A stretch of DNA of 64,000 nucleotides from Robertmurraya andreesenii (lineage in GTDB: Bacteria > Bacillota > Bacilli > Bacillales > Cytobacillaceae). Position numbers and translations under genes: made by a program. The notes below the pieces were generated by a model, which saw only the letters and a program-made list of their open reading frames with translations, was not told the origin of the DNA and did not search any database. The first letter of the stretch is position 1; the number at the start of each line of letters is the position of its first letter. Shown here piece by piece: positions 1 through 9,566 of this stretch. Location of the stretch: contig NZ_JAUSTU010000017.1 of the NCBI RefSeq assembly GCF_030813005.1, positions 1 through 64,000 of the forward strand, read 5' to 3'.

Positions 1-28
1 GATAGCTGGCAAGTCTTTTTTTTCTATA

Positions 29-85
29 AAAATAAAAGTGCAAGGTTATGTACTTTTACTTTGCATAACTCTGTACTTTTATTTT
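29..85 (-). terminator. A/T-rich stem-loop at the end of the glycosylation operon
   Basis: Positions 29-42 and 72-85 are inverted repeats (13 of 14 match). An inner GTTATG/CATAAC pair sits at 45-50 and 64-69. Two near-identical 17-mers also lie at 49-65 and 72-88. Read on the minus strand the 3' arm is T-rich, so it may terminate or stabilise the rfbB-end transcript. There is no clean T-tract, so the terminator call is moderate. Confidence 0.45.
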
Positions 86-1101
86 GCACTATACAAATAC
101 CACATAACAGTCTCCTTAATCCCATTTTGAAATGAAAACTCTGGTTTCCAACTTAATTCGGTTTCAATCTTTTTAGGATTAATCGCATATCTGAAATCAT
201 GTCCTGGTCGATCTTGAACAAATTTAATCAACTGCTTATAGCTTGTAATACCTTTTTTATTTTCATGAAGAGGTCTAACCTTATCTAGGATCGAACAAAT
301 TGTTTCTGCAATCTCAATATTCGTTTTCTCATTATGCCCGCCAATCAAATAAATTTCTCCAGGTTTTCCCTCATAAAATACTCTCTCAATTCCTCGACAA
401 TGGTCTGTCACATATAACCAGTCTCTTATATTCTTACCATTTCCATAAATCGGAATATCTTCTAAGGCGATAGCCTTTCGTATGATCGTAGGGATTAATT
501 TTTCTTCATGTTGCTTCGGGCCATAGTTATTGGAGCAATTCGTTGTAACTACATTCATCCCATAAGTGTGGAAATAACTACGTACTAGCATATCGGAAGA
601 TGCTTTACTTGCAGAATAAGGACTATTTGGTGCATATTGTGATGTTTCAGTAAAATATTCCACATGTCCTAGGGTTCCAAACACTTCATCAGTTGAAATA
701 TGATGGAATCTAGCATTTCCAAATTTTGTCTTATATTTATTTGAGCCTTCCATCCAATAGTCTCGAGCAACTTCTAATAATGTGAATGTGCCGAGTACAT
801 TTGTTTTTACAAATGCCGCTGGATTTTTAATTGAATTGTCCACATGGGATTCAGCAGCAAAATGAATGACTCCGTTAAATTCATATTGTTCAAAAAGGTG
901 TTGAACCAGTTGGCTGTTGCAAATATCTCCTTGAACAAACGTATATCTCGGATGGTTCTCTACTTCTTTAAGATTGTCAAGATTACCTGCATATGTCAGC
1001 TTATCCAAGTTTACAACATGAGCATTTGAATAACGTTCTAATAGAAATGGGATAAAATTCGAGCCTATAAACCCTGCTCCACCTGTTATTAGCAAGTTCA
1101 T
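79..1101 (-). CDS. rfbB: dTDP-glucose 4,6-dehydratase
   Basis: This 340-residue cytosolic short-chain dehydrogenase converts dTDP-glucose to dTDP-4-keto-6-deoxyglucose. Residues 7-13 give the NAD-binding GGAGFIG motif, STDEVFG lies near residue 137, and the catalytic YSASK is near residue 161. This is the RmlB/RfbB pattern at normal length. GAGGAG lies just upstream of the ATG. It is the last gene of the operon, 11 bp after rfbA. No rfbC or rfbD is present, so the product is probably passed to the WecE-type aminotransferase rather than made into rhamnose. Confidence 0.93.
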   Translation of the reverse strand: MNLLITGGAGFIGSNFIPFLLERYSNAHVVNLDKLTYAGNLDNLKEVENHPRYTFVQGDICNSQLVQHLFEQYEFNGVIHFAAESHVDNSIKNPAAFVKTNVLGTFTLLEVARDYWMEGSNKYKTKFGNARFHHISTDEVFGTLGHVEYFTETSQYAPNSPYSASKASSDMLVRSYFHTYGMNVVTTNCSNNYGPKQHEEKLIPTIIRKAIALEDIPIYGNGKNIRDWLYVTDHCRGIERVFYEGKPGEIYLIGGHNEKTNIEIAETICSILDKVRPLHENKKGITSYKQLIKFVQDRPGHDFRYAINPKKIETELSWKPEFSFQNGIKETVMWYLYSAK

Positions 1102-1112
1102 TTAAAATCTCC

Positions 1113-1985
1113 TCAATAAGTACTCTTTATTAAACCTAATAAATATTCCCCATAATGGCTATTTTTATATTCCTTGGCTAACCCCTCTAGCTGCTGATTA
1201 GAAATATATCCTTTTCTCCAAGCGATCTCCTCTATACAACCTACCATTAAGCTTTGGCGGTTTTCAATTGCTTCAATAAAAGTAGATGCTTGTAATAACG
1301 ATTCGTGTGTCCCTGCATCTAGCCACGCATAACCTCGCCCTAACTGTTTAACCCGTAATTCCCCTTGCTCTAAATAAGTTTTATTAATATCTGTAATTTC
1401 AAGTTCATTCCGTTCTGATGGTTGCAAACTTTTTGCTATTTCGACAACACTTGAGTCATAAAAATACAACCCCGTTACGGCAAGATTAGATAATGGCTGC
1501 TCAGGCTTTTCTTCAATTGAAGTCGGTAATCCACTATCGTTCAAATTCACTACGCCAAAACGTTGAGGATCTTTAACAGCATATGCAAAAATGATAGCTC
1601 CTTCTTTTAATTGTGCTGCTTCCTCTACTAAAGTAGTTAATCCATGACCATGAAATATGTTGTCTCCTAAAATAAGTGCAACTGGCTCTTGATTAATAAA
1701 CTCCTCACCAATTATAAATGCCTCAGCTAAACCCTTAGGTTCTTCTTGAACTTCATATGAGATTCTTAATCCAAAATGAGAACCATCCTTAAACAATTGT
1801 TTGAAACGACTTATGTCTATAGGTGTCGAAATGATTAATATATCCCTAATCCCTGCTAACATAAGAACGGATAAAGGATAATAAATCATTGGTTTATTAT
1901 AGACAGGAAGTAACTGTTTAGACATTACTTGAGTTAGTGGATATAGCCTTGTACCACTTCCACCGGCGAGAATTATTCCTTTCAT
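1113..1985 (-). CDS. rfbA: Glucose-1-phosphate thymidylyltransferase
   Basis: This enzyme joins glucose-1-phosphate and dTTP to give dTDP-glucose. The N-terminus MKGIILAGGSGTRLYP is the nucleotidyltransferase G-loop of RmlA, and the 290-residue length is typical. LGDNIFHG near residue 107 and the ITDIN stretch near residue 197 also fit RmlA. The ATG follows the wecE stop codon directly (1985/1986), with GGGGAG inside the end of wecE, so translation is probably coupled. It provides the first step of the dTDP-sugar branch in this operon. Confidence 0.94.
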   Translation of the reverse strand: MKGIILAGGSGTRLYPLTQVMSKQLLPVYNKPMIYYPLSVLMLAGIRDILIISTPIDISRFKQLFKDGSHFGLRISYEVQEEPKGLAEAFIIGEEFINQEPVALILGDNIFHGHGLTTLVEEAAQLKEGAIIFAYAVKDPQRFGVVNLNDSGLPTSIEEKPEQPLSNLAVTGLYFYDSSVVEIAKSLQPSERNELEITDINKTYLEQGELRVKQLGRGYAWLDAGTHESLLQASTFIEAIENRQSLMVGCIEEIAWRKGYISNQQLEGLAKEYKNSHYGEYLLGLIKSTY

Positions 1986-3113
1986 CTACATTGTCTCCCC
2001 ATAAAAAAAGTGAATAAGTTCACATATTTTTAATACTTCCTGCTCCTTAAGAGAATAGTACATAGGCAGCCGTATTAATCTTTCACTTTCCCTTGTAGTA
2101 TACTTATCAATTCCTGAAAACACACCAAACTTTAAACCTGCTTCAGAACTGTGTAAAGGAACATAGTGAAATACTGCTAATACTCCGTTCTGCTTTAAAA
2201 ATTCTATTAATTCTGTTCTTTCATTCAAGTCTTTGGTCTTAATGTAAAACATATGTGCATTATGATCGCAATTTTGAGGAACAGCAGGAACTTCAATATG
2301 AGATAGATTTGATAAATGATTATAATAAATGTTCCATAATTTATTTCGATAATTATTTATCACTTTAGTATCCTCTAATTGTGCCAATAGCATAGCTGCA
2401 TTTAATTCAGATGGTAAATACGATGATCCGATATCCACCCAAGAATACTTATCTACTTGTCCACGAAAAAACCTAGAACGATTTGTTCCCTTTTCTCGTA
2501 TTATTTCTGCACGTTCAATAAATCTTTCATCATTTATTAACAATGCTCCACCTTCACCACACGAATAATTTTTCGTCTCGTGAAAGCTATATGTACCTAA
2601 ATGGCCAATAGAACCTAACGATTTTCCTTTATATTTACTCATAACCCCTTGAGCGGAATCTTCTACTACAAATAAATTATATTTATCTGCCAATCCCATA
2701 ATTGTATCCATTTCACAAGACACTCCTGCATAATGAACCGGAACAATCACCTTAGTTTTACTGGTTATAGCTACTTCAATTTTTGTTTCATCAATGTTCA
2801 TTGTATCTGGTCTAATATCTACAAAAACAATTTTCGCTCCACGTAGAACAAAAGCATTTGCGGTTGAAACAAAAGTATAAGAGGGCACGATTACCTCATC
2901 ACCCTCTTGAATATCAAGGAGAATTGCTGCCATTTCTAGAGCATGTGTACATGAGGTAGTTAGCAACGCTTTTTTTACGTTAAAATTGGTTTCAATCCAT
3001 GAATTGCATTTTTTTGTAAATTCTCCGTCACCAGATACTTTTCTATTGTTAATAACTTGTTGCAAATATATTAGTTCCTTATCGACATGTAGTGGTATAT
3101 TAAAAGGAATCAT
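1986..3113 (-). CDS. wecE: dTDP-4-amino-4,6-dideoxygalactose transaminase (WecE/RffA type)
   Basis: This 375-residue PLP-dependent DegT/DnrJ/EryC1/StrS aminotransferase should convert dTDP-4-keto-6-deoxyglucose to dTDP-4-amino-4,6-dideoxygalactose. The sequence follows WecE closely: MIPFN start, PSYTFVSTANAFVLRGAK near residue 86, VPVHYAGVSCEMDTIM near residue 125, FHETKNYSCGEGGA with the PLP lysine near residue 181, and FFRGQVDKYSWVDIGSSY near residue 215. With rfbB, rfbA and the WecD-like acetyltransferase it forms a dTDP-Fuc4NAc pathway. In enterobacteria that sugar goes into ECA. Here the setting suggests a flagellin or surface glycan, which is inference. Confidence 0.92.
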   Translation of the reverse strand: MIPFNIPLHVDKELIYLQQVINNRKVSGDGEFTKKCNSWIETNFNVKKALLTTSCTHALEMAAILLDIQEGDEVIVPSYTFVSTANAFVLRGAKIVFVDIRPDTMNIDETKIEVAITSKTKVIVPVHYAGVSCEMDTIMGLADKYNLFVVEDSAQGVMSKYKGKSLGSIGHLGTYSFHETKNYSCGEGGALLINDERFIERAEIIREKGTNRSRFFRGQVDKYSWVDIGSSYLPSELNAAMLLAQLEDTKVINNYRNKLWNIYYNHLSNLSHIEVPAVPQNCDHNAHMFYIKTKDLNERTELIEFLKQNGVLAVFHYVPLHSSEAGLKFGVFSGIDKYTTRESERLIRLPMYYSLKEQEVLKICELIHFFYGETM

Positions 3114-3217
3114 GATAGCATCCTTTCTTATTATATGCAGTATTCATTTCACATTCTCAACCGGAATTAATTATTTGATAGAAGAAAAAATGCTTTATTT
3201 ACACAACAGAGTACTGA

Positions 3218-3886
3218 CTATTCTACGTATTTATGATAAACTTCCAGAGGGTTTCTAAATTTAAACCCTAAGCTTATATATAAATTAACAATTGCAAGAT
3301 TGGACGCCGAAACAGAGCTACTTAAAACTTTATAGCCTTTATTAAAAAGATAATCATACGCAGCATACCAAAAATATTTACCTAATCCCTTTCCTCTATA
3401 TTCGTCACTTAATGCATGTAAAAGAATTTTATCCTCACGATATCCAAAAAAACCCGCAATATCACCATTATAATAAATTCCAAAAACATTATCTTCATAA
3501 TACATTTCTCTTAACCATGTATTATATCGGTTATCACAAAGGTTATCTGGCAAATTAAAATCTTTATGAAATCTCCCATATACAAATGCTCCATTACATA
3601 TTGGTAGAATATCTTCAAGATTTACCTCTTTTGAAATTTGAATATTAGAATCTTCAAATTTTATTAAATTTTGTTGTTTACAAAATGGCTCCAATAATGT
3701 ATCTACATAATAAAATCCATATTTGTGCAATAATGATTTATTAGAAAGTGGGGGTGATTTGATTGTAAAATGACCCTTTAAATTTATTATCTGCTCCAAA
3801 CTCTTTTCATTGTATTCTATAATCTCATACGTTTTTATTCCAAAAATTTTTTCATCCCAAGGGGTAAGCATAATAAATTTTTCCAT
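3218..3886 (-). CDS. WecD/RffC-like GNAT acetyltransferase
   Basis: This 222-residue protein probably N-acetylates dTDP-4-amino-4,6-dideoxygalactose to dTDP-Fuc4NAc. TPWDEKIFGIKT at residues 8-19 resembles the WD-x-FFG opening of WecD/RffC. The C-terminal half carries a GNAT acetyl-CoA loop, DEYRGKGLGKYFW, near residue 161, then SVSASNLAIVNLYISLGF near residue 192. It lies between the glycosyltransferase gene (13 bp gap) and wecE (104 bp gap), as expected for the pathway. The family is clear. The exact substrate is inferred from neighbours. Confidence 0.78.
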   Translation of the reverse strand: MEKFIMLTPWDEKIFGIKTYEIIEYNEKSLEQIINLKGHFTIKSPPLSNKSLLHKYGFYYVDTLLEPFCKQQNLIKFEDSNIQISKEVNLEDILPICNGAFVYGRFHKDFNLPDNLCDNRYNTWLREMYYEDNVFGIYYNGDIAGFFGYREDKILLHALSDEYRGKGLGKYFWYAAYDYLFNKGYKVLSSSVSASNLAIVNLYISLGFKFRNPLEVYHKYVE

Positions 3887-3899
3887 AAAAACTCACCAT

Positions 3900-6098
3900 T
3901 TAAATTAAAGATGCTTTTGATCTATTTAAAAATAAGTTTTCTGCATCTAAAAAAAACTTTTGAATTTGATTTATTGAACTTTTCATACTAAATTTTGTTT
4001 CTATTCTTTGTTTGAAATAGTCTCTTTCATAATTATACTTACCAGTGTCTTCTATTAAATCTACAATGTACTTAAAATATTCTTTTTTACTAAGTGATTT
4101 CTCATGCGAAACATATATATTTGCATCCGTTTCCCCTTTTATGCTTGCAACAGGCAATCCAGCAAACATTGCCATTGCAACGCTTATTCCCCCACCTACT
4201 CTAAATGGATTTACATACAAATCACAAATCTTATACATGCTCATTAGCTCTGGGGCATAACTAATAAACTTAATACTGTTTCCAAGTAGATCCTGCATTT
4301 TGTTAGAAACCTCTAATAACGAATCTGTTCCGACAATTAGCCATTTTACATTTCCATTTTCCCGAAGAATCTTATTTATTCCATCGACAAAATCATTTGT
4401 TATTTCACTTTCTAGTCTATTTCCCACTGTAACAATAACAAAGTCTTCATCGCAAAAACCTAATTCACTTCTTTCAAGCTTTTCTTTTTCCTCTTGAAAA
4501 TCAAGTCCAATTATAAACTGATTATAGTTGTAATTTTGATTTGAAAGACCCTTTTGCTCTCTTTCAATTAATACTTCATTTCTTGTTCTTCCCCCAAAAG
4601 GTAAATCGACAAATTCAGAATACTCTGCCCCCCCCATAGAAAAACTTAAAACAGGATAGTAATCAAATAACTGATCAACAACCAAACTATCAGGCGCACC
4701 AATTTTCAAAATCCACTGTGGTTTAAAATCAGTGATTGCGCCTGTATCTTGCTGTAACCGTTGGATACGAGATAAATTGTTGTCAGAATAATAAACCTCT
4801 ATGGATGGATTTAATAATTTTCTATGCTCATTGCTAAGCATTCTTGAACTAATTGATGAAAACTGATGAACAAAAAAGAGCTCATTTGGCGAATAATTAA
4901 ACATATCCTCGACCACAATTTTAATTTTTAGATTTGGGAAATATTTAATTATATTATTTGCATAATCTATTGCTATTTTGGTTGGTGCGTGGTTATAACT
5001 CAATAATTGACCAGTAACTATGACTAAACGATTTTCAGAGCGCTGATGGTTTATGTTTAGCCAATGTTTGTAGTATCGCTTTAATTTCCGCATTATTTCT
5101 ATCCGATCTAGAAAATAGCGTTCATATTCCTTTTGATTTGCCTTTGTAATGTAGAACAAAACATTTGTAAAAACAGCATAGTGTTTATCTAATTGGTTTT
5201 CGTCTTTTCTGATGTAATCTAGCAGTTTTTTTAAAATATTAGTGTCTGTCCCTAACATAGTTAAAAAAGAATAAAAATTAATTACCTGTTTAAAAGAAAG
5301 TTTTTCTTCTGTAACAGTTAGGTAATTTATAATATAGTCAGTCACTTTCTTTTTAGCTTGGATGTTCATATGCTGATTTAATAACATCGCAGCCTTTGCT
5401 TTTTCTAGATCACCTATTGGTAGATTCAATATATGGTGAAAAACAAAATAAAAACCATAAGGAGTAGTGATTTCATTTAAATTAATGCTAGATAGAGATA
5501 ATCCTTTTTGAGTTAAATCAATCCTTTCATCCACTTTTTCGGTATTCCTTTTAAAACTCCAATTCTTAAAATAATATTCCTTCTCAATTTTCCTTTTTGG
5601 AAAAACCCTTTGTGAATTTATTTCTTCGAAAGGCTTTAACAAATTATATTTTCCACATTTCATAAATGGTTGCAACAACGCAAGAGATATTGGTTGACTA
5701 CTTCGATAATATAACCGATCATGGCATATATCCTTTTCAATAGCAGCTAGTGAAGCCAGTTGCTCAATAAGTATTCTTTCACCTTCGTCTTCTGATTGAA
5801 AAGAGGTTATTTTTCTATCTACTATGATAAAGTCATCAATTACATCATTATAGACACGATACCAAGCAATTAATAAATTTCCTATATTAGACTGTACAAC
5901 AATTCTTGTTTCATATGCTGTAACACCATGTTCATTTGAAAGATAATTTAATAGTGTACTTACCATATCCAAATAATATCCCGAAAGAGGGTACTGAAAA
6001 TTAAAAACTGTGTAACCTTCCGTTTCAAATGGTTCGGAAAAGTCAAGGAAATCTTTCTCTTGAAGGTCATCGGTAAATATATTTAGTAAAATGTTCAT
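3900..6098 (-). CDS. Large GT-B-type glycosyltransferase-like protein (732 aa)
   Basis: I do not recognise a named family for the whole protein. The C-terminal third (about residues 540-700) looks like a GT-B nucleotide-sugar-binding domain: VIVTVGNRL near residue 537, WLIVGTDSLL near residue 570, FISYAPELMSMYKICDLYVN near residue 595, and VGGGISVAMAMFAGLPVASI near residue 620. The first 350 residues are helix-rich and carry no motif I can name. There is no signal peptide or membrane segment. Its place between CMP-legionaminate genes and the dTDP-Fuc4NAc genes suggests that it transfers one of these sugars onto a flagellar or surface glycan. That role is inferred. Confidence 0.65.
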   Translation of the reverse strand: MNILLNIFTDDLQEKDFLDFSEPFETEGYTVFNFQYPLSGYYLDMVSTLLNYLSNEHGVTAYETRIVVQSNIGNLLIAWYRVYNDVIDDFIIVDRKITSFQSEDEGERILIEQLASLAAIEKDICHDRLYYRSSQPISLALLQPFMKCGKYNLLKPFEEINSQRVFPKRKIEKEYYFKNWSFKRNTEKVDERIDLTQKGLSLSSINLNEITTPYGFYFVFHHILNLPIGDLEKAKAAMLLNQHMNIQAKKKVTDYIINYLTVTEEKLSFKQVINFYSFLTMLGTDTNILKKLLDYIRKDENQLDKHYAVFTNVLFYITKANQKEYERYFLDRIEIMRKLKRYYKHWLNINHQRSENRLVIVTGQLLSYNHAPTKIAIDYANNIIKYFPNLKIKIVVEDMFNYSPNELFFVHQFSSISSRMLSNEHRKLLNPSIEVYYSDNNLSRIQRLQQDTGAITDFKPQWILKIGAPDSLVVDQLFDYYPVLSFSMGGAEYSEFVDLPFGGRTRNEVLIEREQKGLSNQNYNYNQFIIGLDFQEEKEKLERSELGFCDEDFVIVTVGNRLESEITNDFVDGINKILRENGNVKWLIVGTDSLLEVSNKMQDLLGNSIKFISYAPELMSMYKICDLYVNPFRVGGGISVAMAMFAGLPVASIKGETDANIYVSHEKSLSKKEYFKYIVDLIEDTGKYNYERDYFKQRIETKFSMKSSINQIQKFFLDAENLFLNRSKASLI

Positions 6099-6132
6099 GA
6101 ACTCACCTTCTAATTCAGTTTGAACAAACGGA

Positions 6133-6819
6133 TTATTGATGTTCTAATAAAACCTGACAATAAATAAAATCTTCATAGGTATCAATATCAACCGATCTAT
6201 TTTGCGGCATAATATATGGTAGGGTGCCCTCTTGAAGAAATGCCTTCTTTAAAATTAAAGATTTCTTAGTCGCCACATAAACCGCTCCATTTAACTCATA
6301 GGTGGTTGGAGCCTTTTGTCGTTGATAGGGTAAATTCATTTGCGGTAATATTGATTTCATAAAACCATTTTCATCAATCTCATACATCCATTGCGGAGGA
6401 GTAGACGATTGGGTTACAGAAACACATGAGTTAACTTCCCTCGCTTCACATAATGCGATCGCTCCATCTATGTCTTCAACGATTCTTAAAGGAGAAGTAG
6501 GTTGTAGCAATACCACATAATCATAATCTGGAAATTGCTCGACTGCATGTAAAACAGGTGCAATCCCCGGAGTATCGTCCTGGGCAAGCTGAGGCGGTCT
6601 TTTAAAGGGCACATCTGCTCCCCATTCTTTAGAAACCTTTATAATTTCATCATCATCAGAGGAGACTATCAATTTATCAATATATTGAGATTGCTTAGCC
6701 TCATCTATTGTCCAAGCGATTAACGGTTTTCCTTTGAGGAGCTTTAAATTTTTTTTTGGAATCCCTTTTGATCCTCCGCGAGCAGGAATAATCGCAAGAA
6801 CCTTTTTGCCATTAATCAT
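6133..6819 (-). CDS. legF: CMP-nonulosonate (legionaminic/sialic-type) cytidylyltransferase
   Basis: This 228-residue NeuA/LegF/PtmB-type enzyme activates a nonulosonic acid with CTP. Residues 9-24 (LAIIPARGGSKGIPKK) form the CMP-sugar synthetase signature loop. VVLLQPTSPLR near residue 102 and VDIDTYEDF near residue 210 are further family motifs. The start overlaps the ptmE-like stop by 4 bp (6816-6819), so translation is coupled. It is the final activation step before glycosyl transfer. The exact sugar is assigned from the surrounding leg genes. Confidence 0.85.
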   Translation of the reverse strand: MINGKKVLAIIPARGGSKGIPKKNLKLLKGKPLIAWTIDEAKQSQYIDKLIVSSDDDEIIKVSKEWGADVPFKRPPQLAQDDTPGIAPVLHAVEQFPDYDYVVLLQPTSPLRIVEDIDGAIALCEAREVNSCVSVTQSSTPPQWMYEIDENGFMKSILPQMNLPYQRQKAPTTYELNGAVYVATKKSLILKKAFLQEGTLPYIMPQNRSVDIDTYEDFIYCQVLLEHQ

Positions 6820-7865
6820 TCAAACACCTCCGAAAACTCTATATTTGCCTTTTCAAAATCATTCATTCTTCCAATATCAATCCAATACTCACGAATCGGA
6901 AAAACGCAGGTTTTTTTATTTTTAGCAATTAAGGTTTCAAAAAGTGTTGGCATATCATAAAATTTTTCTTCTGGAATTAAATCCAAAGCCTCAGGATTAA
7001 GCACATATATTCCTGCATTAACAAAATGTCTTTCCGTCGGTTTTTCTTCTATAGAACATAGGGTGGCTCCATCTGTTCTGACCACCCCATAAGGAATTTG
7101 GTAATGATATTCTCTAACACACATTGTTGCCATAGAACTATGGCTTTCATGAAATTCTAACAACTGTTGAAAGTTCACTTTTGTTAAAATATCTCCATTC
7201 ATCACAATAATCGGCTTTGTTGGTTTTTCTCGGAAAAGGGAAAGGGCCCCCGCGGTACCTAACCTTTGATTTTCATCTAAATAGTCGATGCTTATTCCCC
7301 ATTGAATTCCATTACCAAAATATTGTTTTATCAGTTCTCTTTTATAATTGACAGAAAAATAAAACTGATGAAATCCGTAATCTATAAAATTTTCTAAAAT
7401 TGTATGTAAAATTGGTTTTGACCCGATATTTAGCATTGGTTTAGGTACATTCTCTGTTAAGGGGCGTAAACGTGTCCCTAATCCACCCGCCATTAACACT
7501 ACCCAATTATCAAAAGCTCTAGAATCTAGTAATATGTCAGAAAAAATAATATCTATCACTCGGTTATCGTTGTTGACAACAGGTATTTGACGTAACTTCT
7601 TCTCCTGTAATATTTTTCTTATTGATTGTTTTGATGATTTATGGAAAACGGTAATTGGATTTTGGTTCATAATAGTTGAAACGGGGTCATTTAAAGAGAT
7701 CCCCTTTAATATCCCTCTTCGAATATCTCCATCGGTTACAGTTCCTTGAAGTCTATTTTCCCCATCTACCACTAGTGCAATTTGCGATGCTGTACGGTCA
7801 ATATTTTTCATTGTTTCTAAAATTGTGGTATCAGAAGAAACGAGTAAGTCTCTCCAGCTTTTCAT
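6816..7865 (-). CDS. ptmE: CBS-domain nucleotidyltransferase (PtmE-like)
   Basis: This 349-residue protein has a tandem CBS pair (about residues 1-118: TDGDIRRGILKG near 44, then IPVVNNDNRVIDIIFSD near 93) joined to a sugar-1-phosphate nucleotidyltransferase (WVVLMAGGLGTRLRPLTENV near 121, VMNGDILTKVNF near 220). That is the architecture of Campylobacter PtmE, a glucosamine-1-phosphate guanylyltransferase opening the GDP-linked legionaminic acid route. It overlaps both neighbours by 4 bp. The CBS pair may bind an adenine nucleotide for control, which is inference. I see no ptmA or ptmF partner, so the GDP-linked route is likely but not proven. Confidence 0.8.
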   Translation of the reverse strand: MKSWRDLLVSSDTTILETMKNIDRTASQIALVVDGENRLQGTVTDGDIRRGILKGISLNDPVSTIMNQNPITVFHKSSKQSIRKILQEKKLRQIPVVNNDNRVIDIIFSDILLDSRAFDNWVVLMAGGLGTRLRPLTENVPKPMLNIGSKPILHTILENFIDYGFHQFYFSVNYKRELIKQYFGNGIQWGISIDYLDENQRLGTAGALSLFREKPTKPIIVMNGDILTKVNFQQLLEFHESHSSMATMCVREYHYQIPYGVVRTDGATLCSIEEKPTERHFVNAGIYVLNPEALDLIPEEKFYDMPTLFETLIAKNKKTCVFPIREYWIDIGRMNDFEKANIEFSEVFE

Positions 7866-8494
7866 TTCATCACTTCCTTCGCAGGAGTACCGTAAACAAC
7901 TTTATTGTCTAATACATCTTTTATGACTAAGGAACCCGCTCCGATTAATACTTTCTTTCCAATACGAATATTTTGGATAATCGTCGATCCTGTACCAATA
8001 TGAGTTCCTTCATCAATGTTAACGCTACCCGATAATATGCAGCCAGGTGCGATATGACAATGTTTACCTATATAACAATCATGATCAATAGTGGCTGATG
8101 TATTCACAATAGTATTATCGTCAACTTTCACAAATGGTTGAATAACAACTCCTGCTAATATCTGGATACCCTCTCCTAGCTTTACTGTAGAAGCAATAAT
8201 GGCAGATGGATGAATAACAGATGAAAAAAAATAGCCTTGAGACTTGAACTCAGTAAAAAGTTTTTCTCGAAGGCTTGTATCTGAAATTGAACCGATTGCA
8301 TTGACCAACTCAACTTCTTCTGGGGAGAATCTTAAAATAACTTGATCATTTCCGATATAAGCAAGGTTATAAGGATTCTCTTCTTCCACAGGCGCCGTAT
8401 AACCAATTATTCTCCTTTCATGTAGAAGAAGAGTATCAATTAGAACTCTTGAATGTCCGCCATTTCCAATAATGATAACAGGTTTATCCCTCAT
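7862..8494 (-). CDS. NeuD/LegH-type hexapeptide acetyltransferase
   Basis: This 210-residue protein has an N-terminal Rossmann-like part (VIIIGNGGHSRVLIDTLL at residues 6-23) and a C-terminal left-handed beta helix. Hexapeptide repeats run from about residue 95 to 195 and include the active-site-like NTSATIDHDCYIGKHCHIAP. This is the PglD/NeuD/LegH sialic-acid O/N-acetyltransferase family. In the legionaminic pathway the family member N-acetylates the 4-amino sugar nucleotide made by LegC. It lies 2 bp after legI and overlaps the ptmE-like gene by 4 bp. Confidence 0.82.
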   Translation of the reverse strand: MRDKPVIIIGNGGHSRVLIDTLLLHERRIIGYTAPVEEENPYNLAYIGNDQVILRFSPEEVELVNAIGSISDTSLREKLFTEFKSQGYFFSSVIHPSAIIASTVKLGEGIQILAGVVIQPFVKVDDNTIVNTSATIDHDCYIGKHCHIAPGCILSGSVNIDEGTHIGTGSTIIQNIRIGKKVLIGAGSLVIKDVLDNKVVYGTPAKEVMK

Positions 8495-8496
8495 CC

Positions 8497-9564
8497 TTAA
8501 ATGACCTCATCTTCCTCATAATCTTTCTCAGCAGCCTTGCCAATATAATCCCAATAGTAGTATGGCTCTATTCCGGTGCCTGGGCGTTTAACTGTAAGGT
8601 TTTCAACTGAGAATCTCTCACCTTTTTTTATGCATTTAGCTGCTACTAAACTTTTTCTTGCAACACTTTTATTTTTTATTTCCGAAAGCGTAGGCTCTTT
8701 CACTTTTTCACCCATGACCTTTTCGGTCACTCTTATCGATTGTATCATTTCTTTTAATTCAGTAGGATTTAATGAAGCTTTATGATCAGGCCCAGGCAAC
8801 GTTTTATCTAAAGTAAAGTGTTTTTCTATAATGGAAGCTCCTTTAGCTACAGCAGCAATGGGAACGAAGATTCCTTCAGAGTGGTCTGACAGTCCCACGT
8901 TGAGCTCGAATTCAGCTCTGATTGTATCCATCGCATTTAAGTTGATTTCATCATAGGGTGTAGGATATTCTGTCGTACAATGTAGAATGCTTACTTTTTC
9001 CTTTAAAAGTTTTTTTGCCTCGTTAGTTGAATAAAACCCATTAACCTGATCAAAAGTAACTTCAGTTTTCTTAGCAAGTCCATGTGCTATGAAAGCTAAT
9101 GCATATTGAATTTCCTTTACAGTTGCCATTCCTGTAGAAAGAATCATATCTACCCCGTAAGATGCAATTTTATACAAATAAGGCGCATTGGTTATTTCTC
9201 CAGAAGGAATTTTAATTAATCGAAGTCTTAGCTCGTCAATTAAAAAATCTACACTCTCTAAATCAAATGGTGTAGATAAAAACATAATATTTTTGTCATC
9301 ACAGTAGCATTTTAATTTTTTAAAATCCCCAAAACTCAATTCTAATCTTTTCAACATTTCAAATTGACTTGATGATTTGCCAATATTCTTCTCTTGATAA
9401 TCAGCTTGTCTAGCACTTTTAGTCACTAAATTTTCTGTTTTAAAAGTTTGAAACTTAATTGCATCAGCCCCAGCTTCTATAGCAGCATCTACTAATTGAA
9501 ATGCTAAGTCTAATGAACCGTTATGATTAACTCCCGCTTCAGCGATGATAAAGGTACCTTTCAT
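8497..9564 (-). CDS. legI: N-acetylneuraminate/legionaminate synthase
   Basis: This 355-residue NeuB/LegI/PseI-type aldolase condenses a six-carbon N-acetyl sugar with phosphoenolpyruvate to form a nonulosonic acid. IIAEAGVNHNGSLDLAFQLV at residues 6-25, GADAIKFQTF near 34, LSDHSEGI near 226, and the EKHFTLDKTLPGPDH stretch near 248 are NeuB hallmarks. The C-terminal 70 residues (VARKSLVAAKCIKKGERF) form the SAF antifreeze-like domain, so the protein is full length. Spacing to both neighbours is 2 bp. Legionaminic acid is preferred over neuraminic acid because legB, legC and legG are adjacent. Confidence 0.92.
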   Translation of the reverse strand: MKGTFIIAEAGVNHNGSLDLAFQLVDAAIEAGADAIKFQTFKTENLVTKSARQADYQEKNIGKSSSQFEMLKRLELSFGDFKKLKCYCDDKNIMFLSTPFDLESVDFLIDELRLRLIKIPSGEITNAPYLYKIASYGVDMILSTGMATVKEIQYALAFIAHGLAKKTEVTFDQVNGFYSTNEAKKLLKEKVSILHCTTEYPTPYDEINLNAMDTIRAEFELNVGLSDHSEGIFVPIAAVAKGASIIEKHFTLDKTLPGPDHKASLNPTELKEMIQSIRVTEKVMGEKVKEPTLSEIKNKSVARKSLVAAKCIKKGERFSVENLTVKRPGTGIEPYYYWDYIGKAAEKDYEEDEVI

Positions 9565-9566
9565 AA

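Noticed and set aside
79..1985. dTDP-rhamnose pathway from rfbA and rfbB
   Set aside because: rfbC and rfbD are absent from the cluster, and wecE with a WecD-like gene follow directly.
8497..9564. True sialic acid (Neu5Ac) synthesis
   Set aside because: neuB/neuA-like genes are present, but legB, legC and a LegG-type hydrolase point to a 6-deoxy-diamino nonulosonic acid instead.
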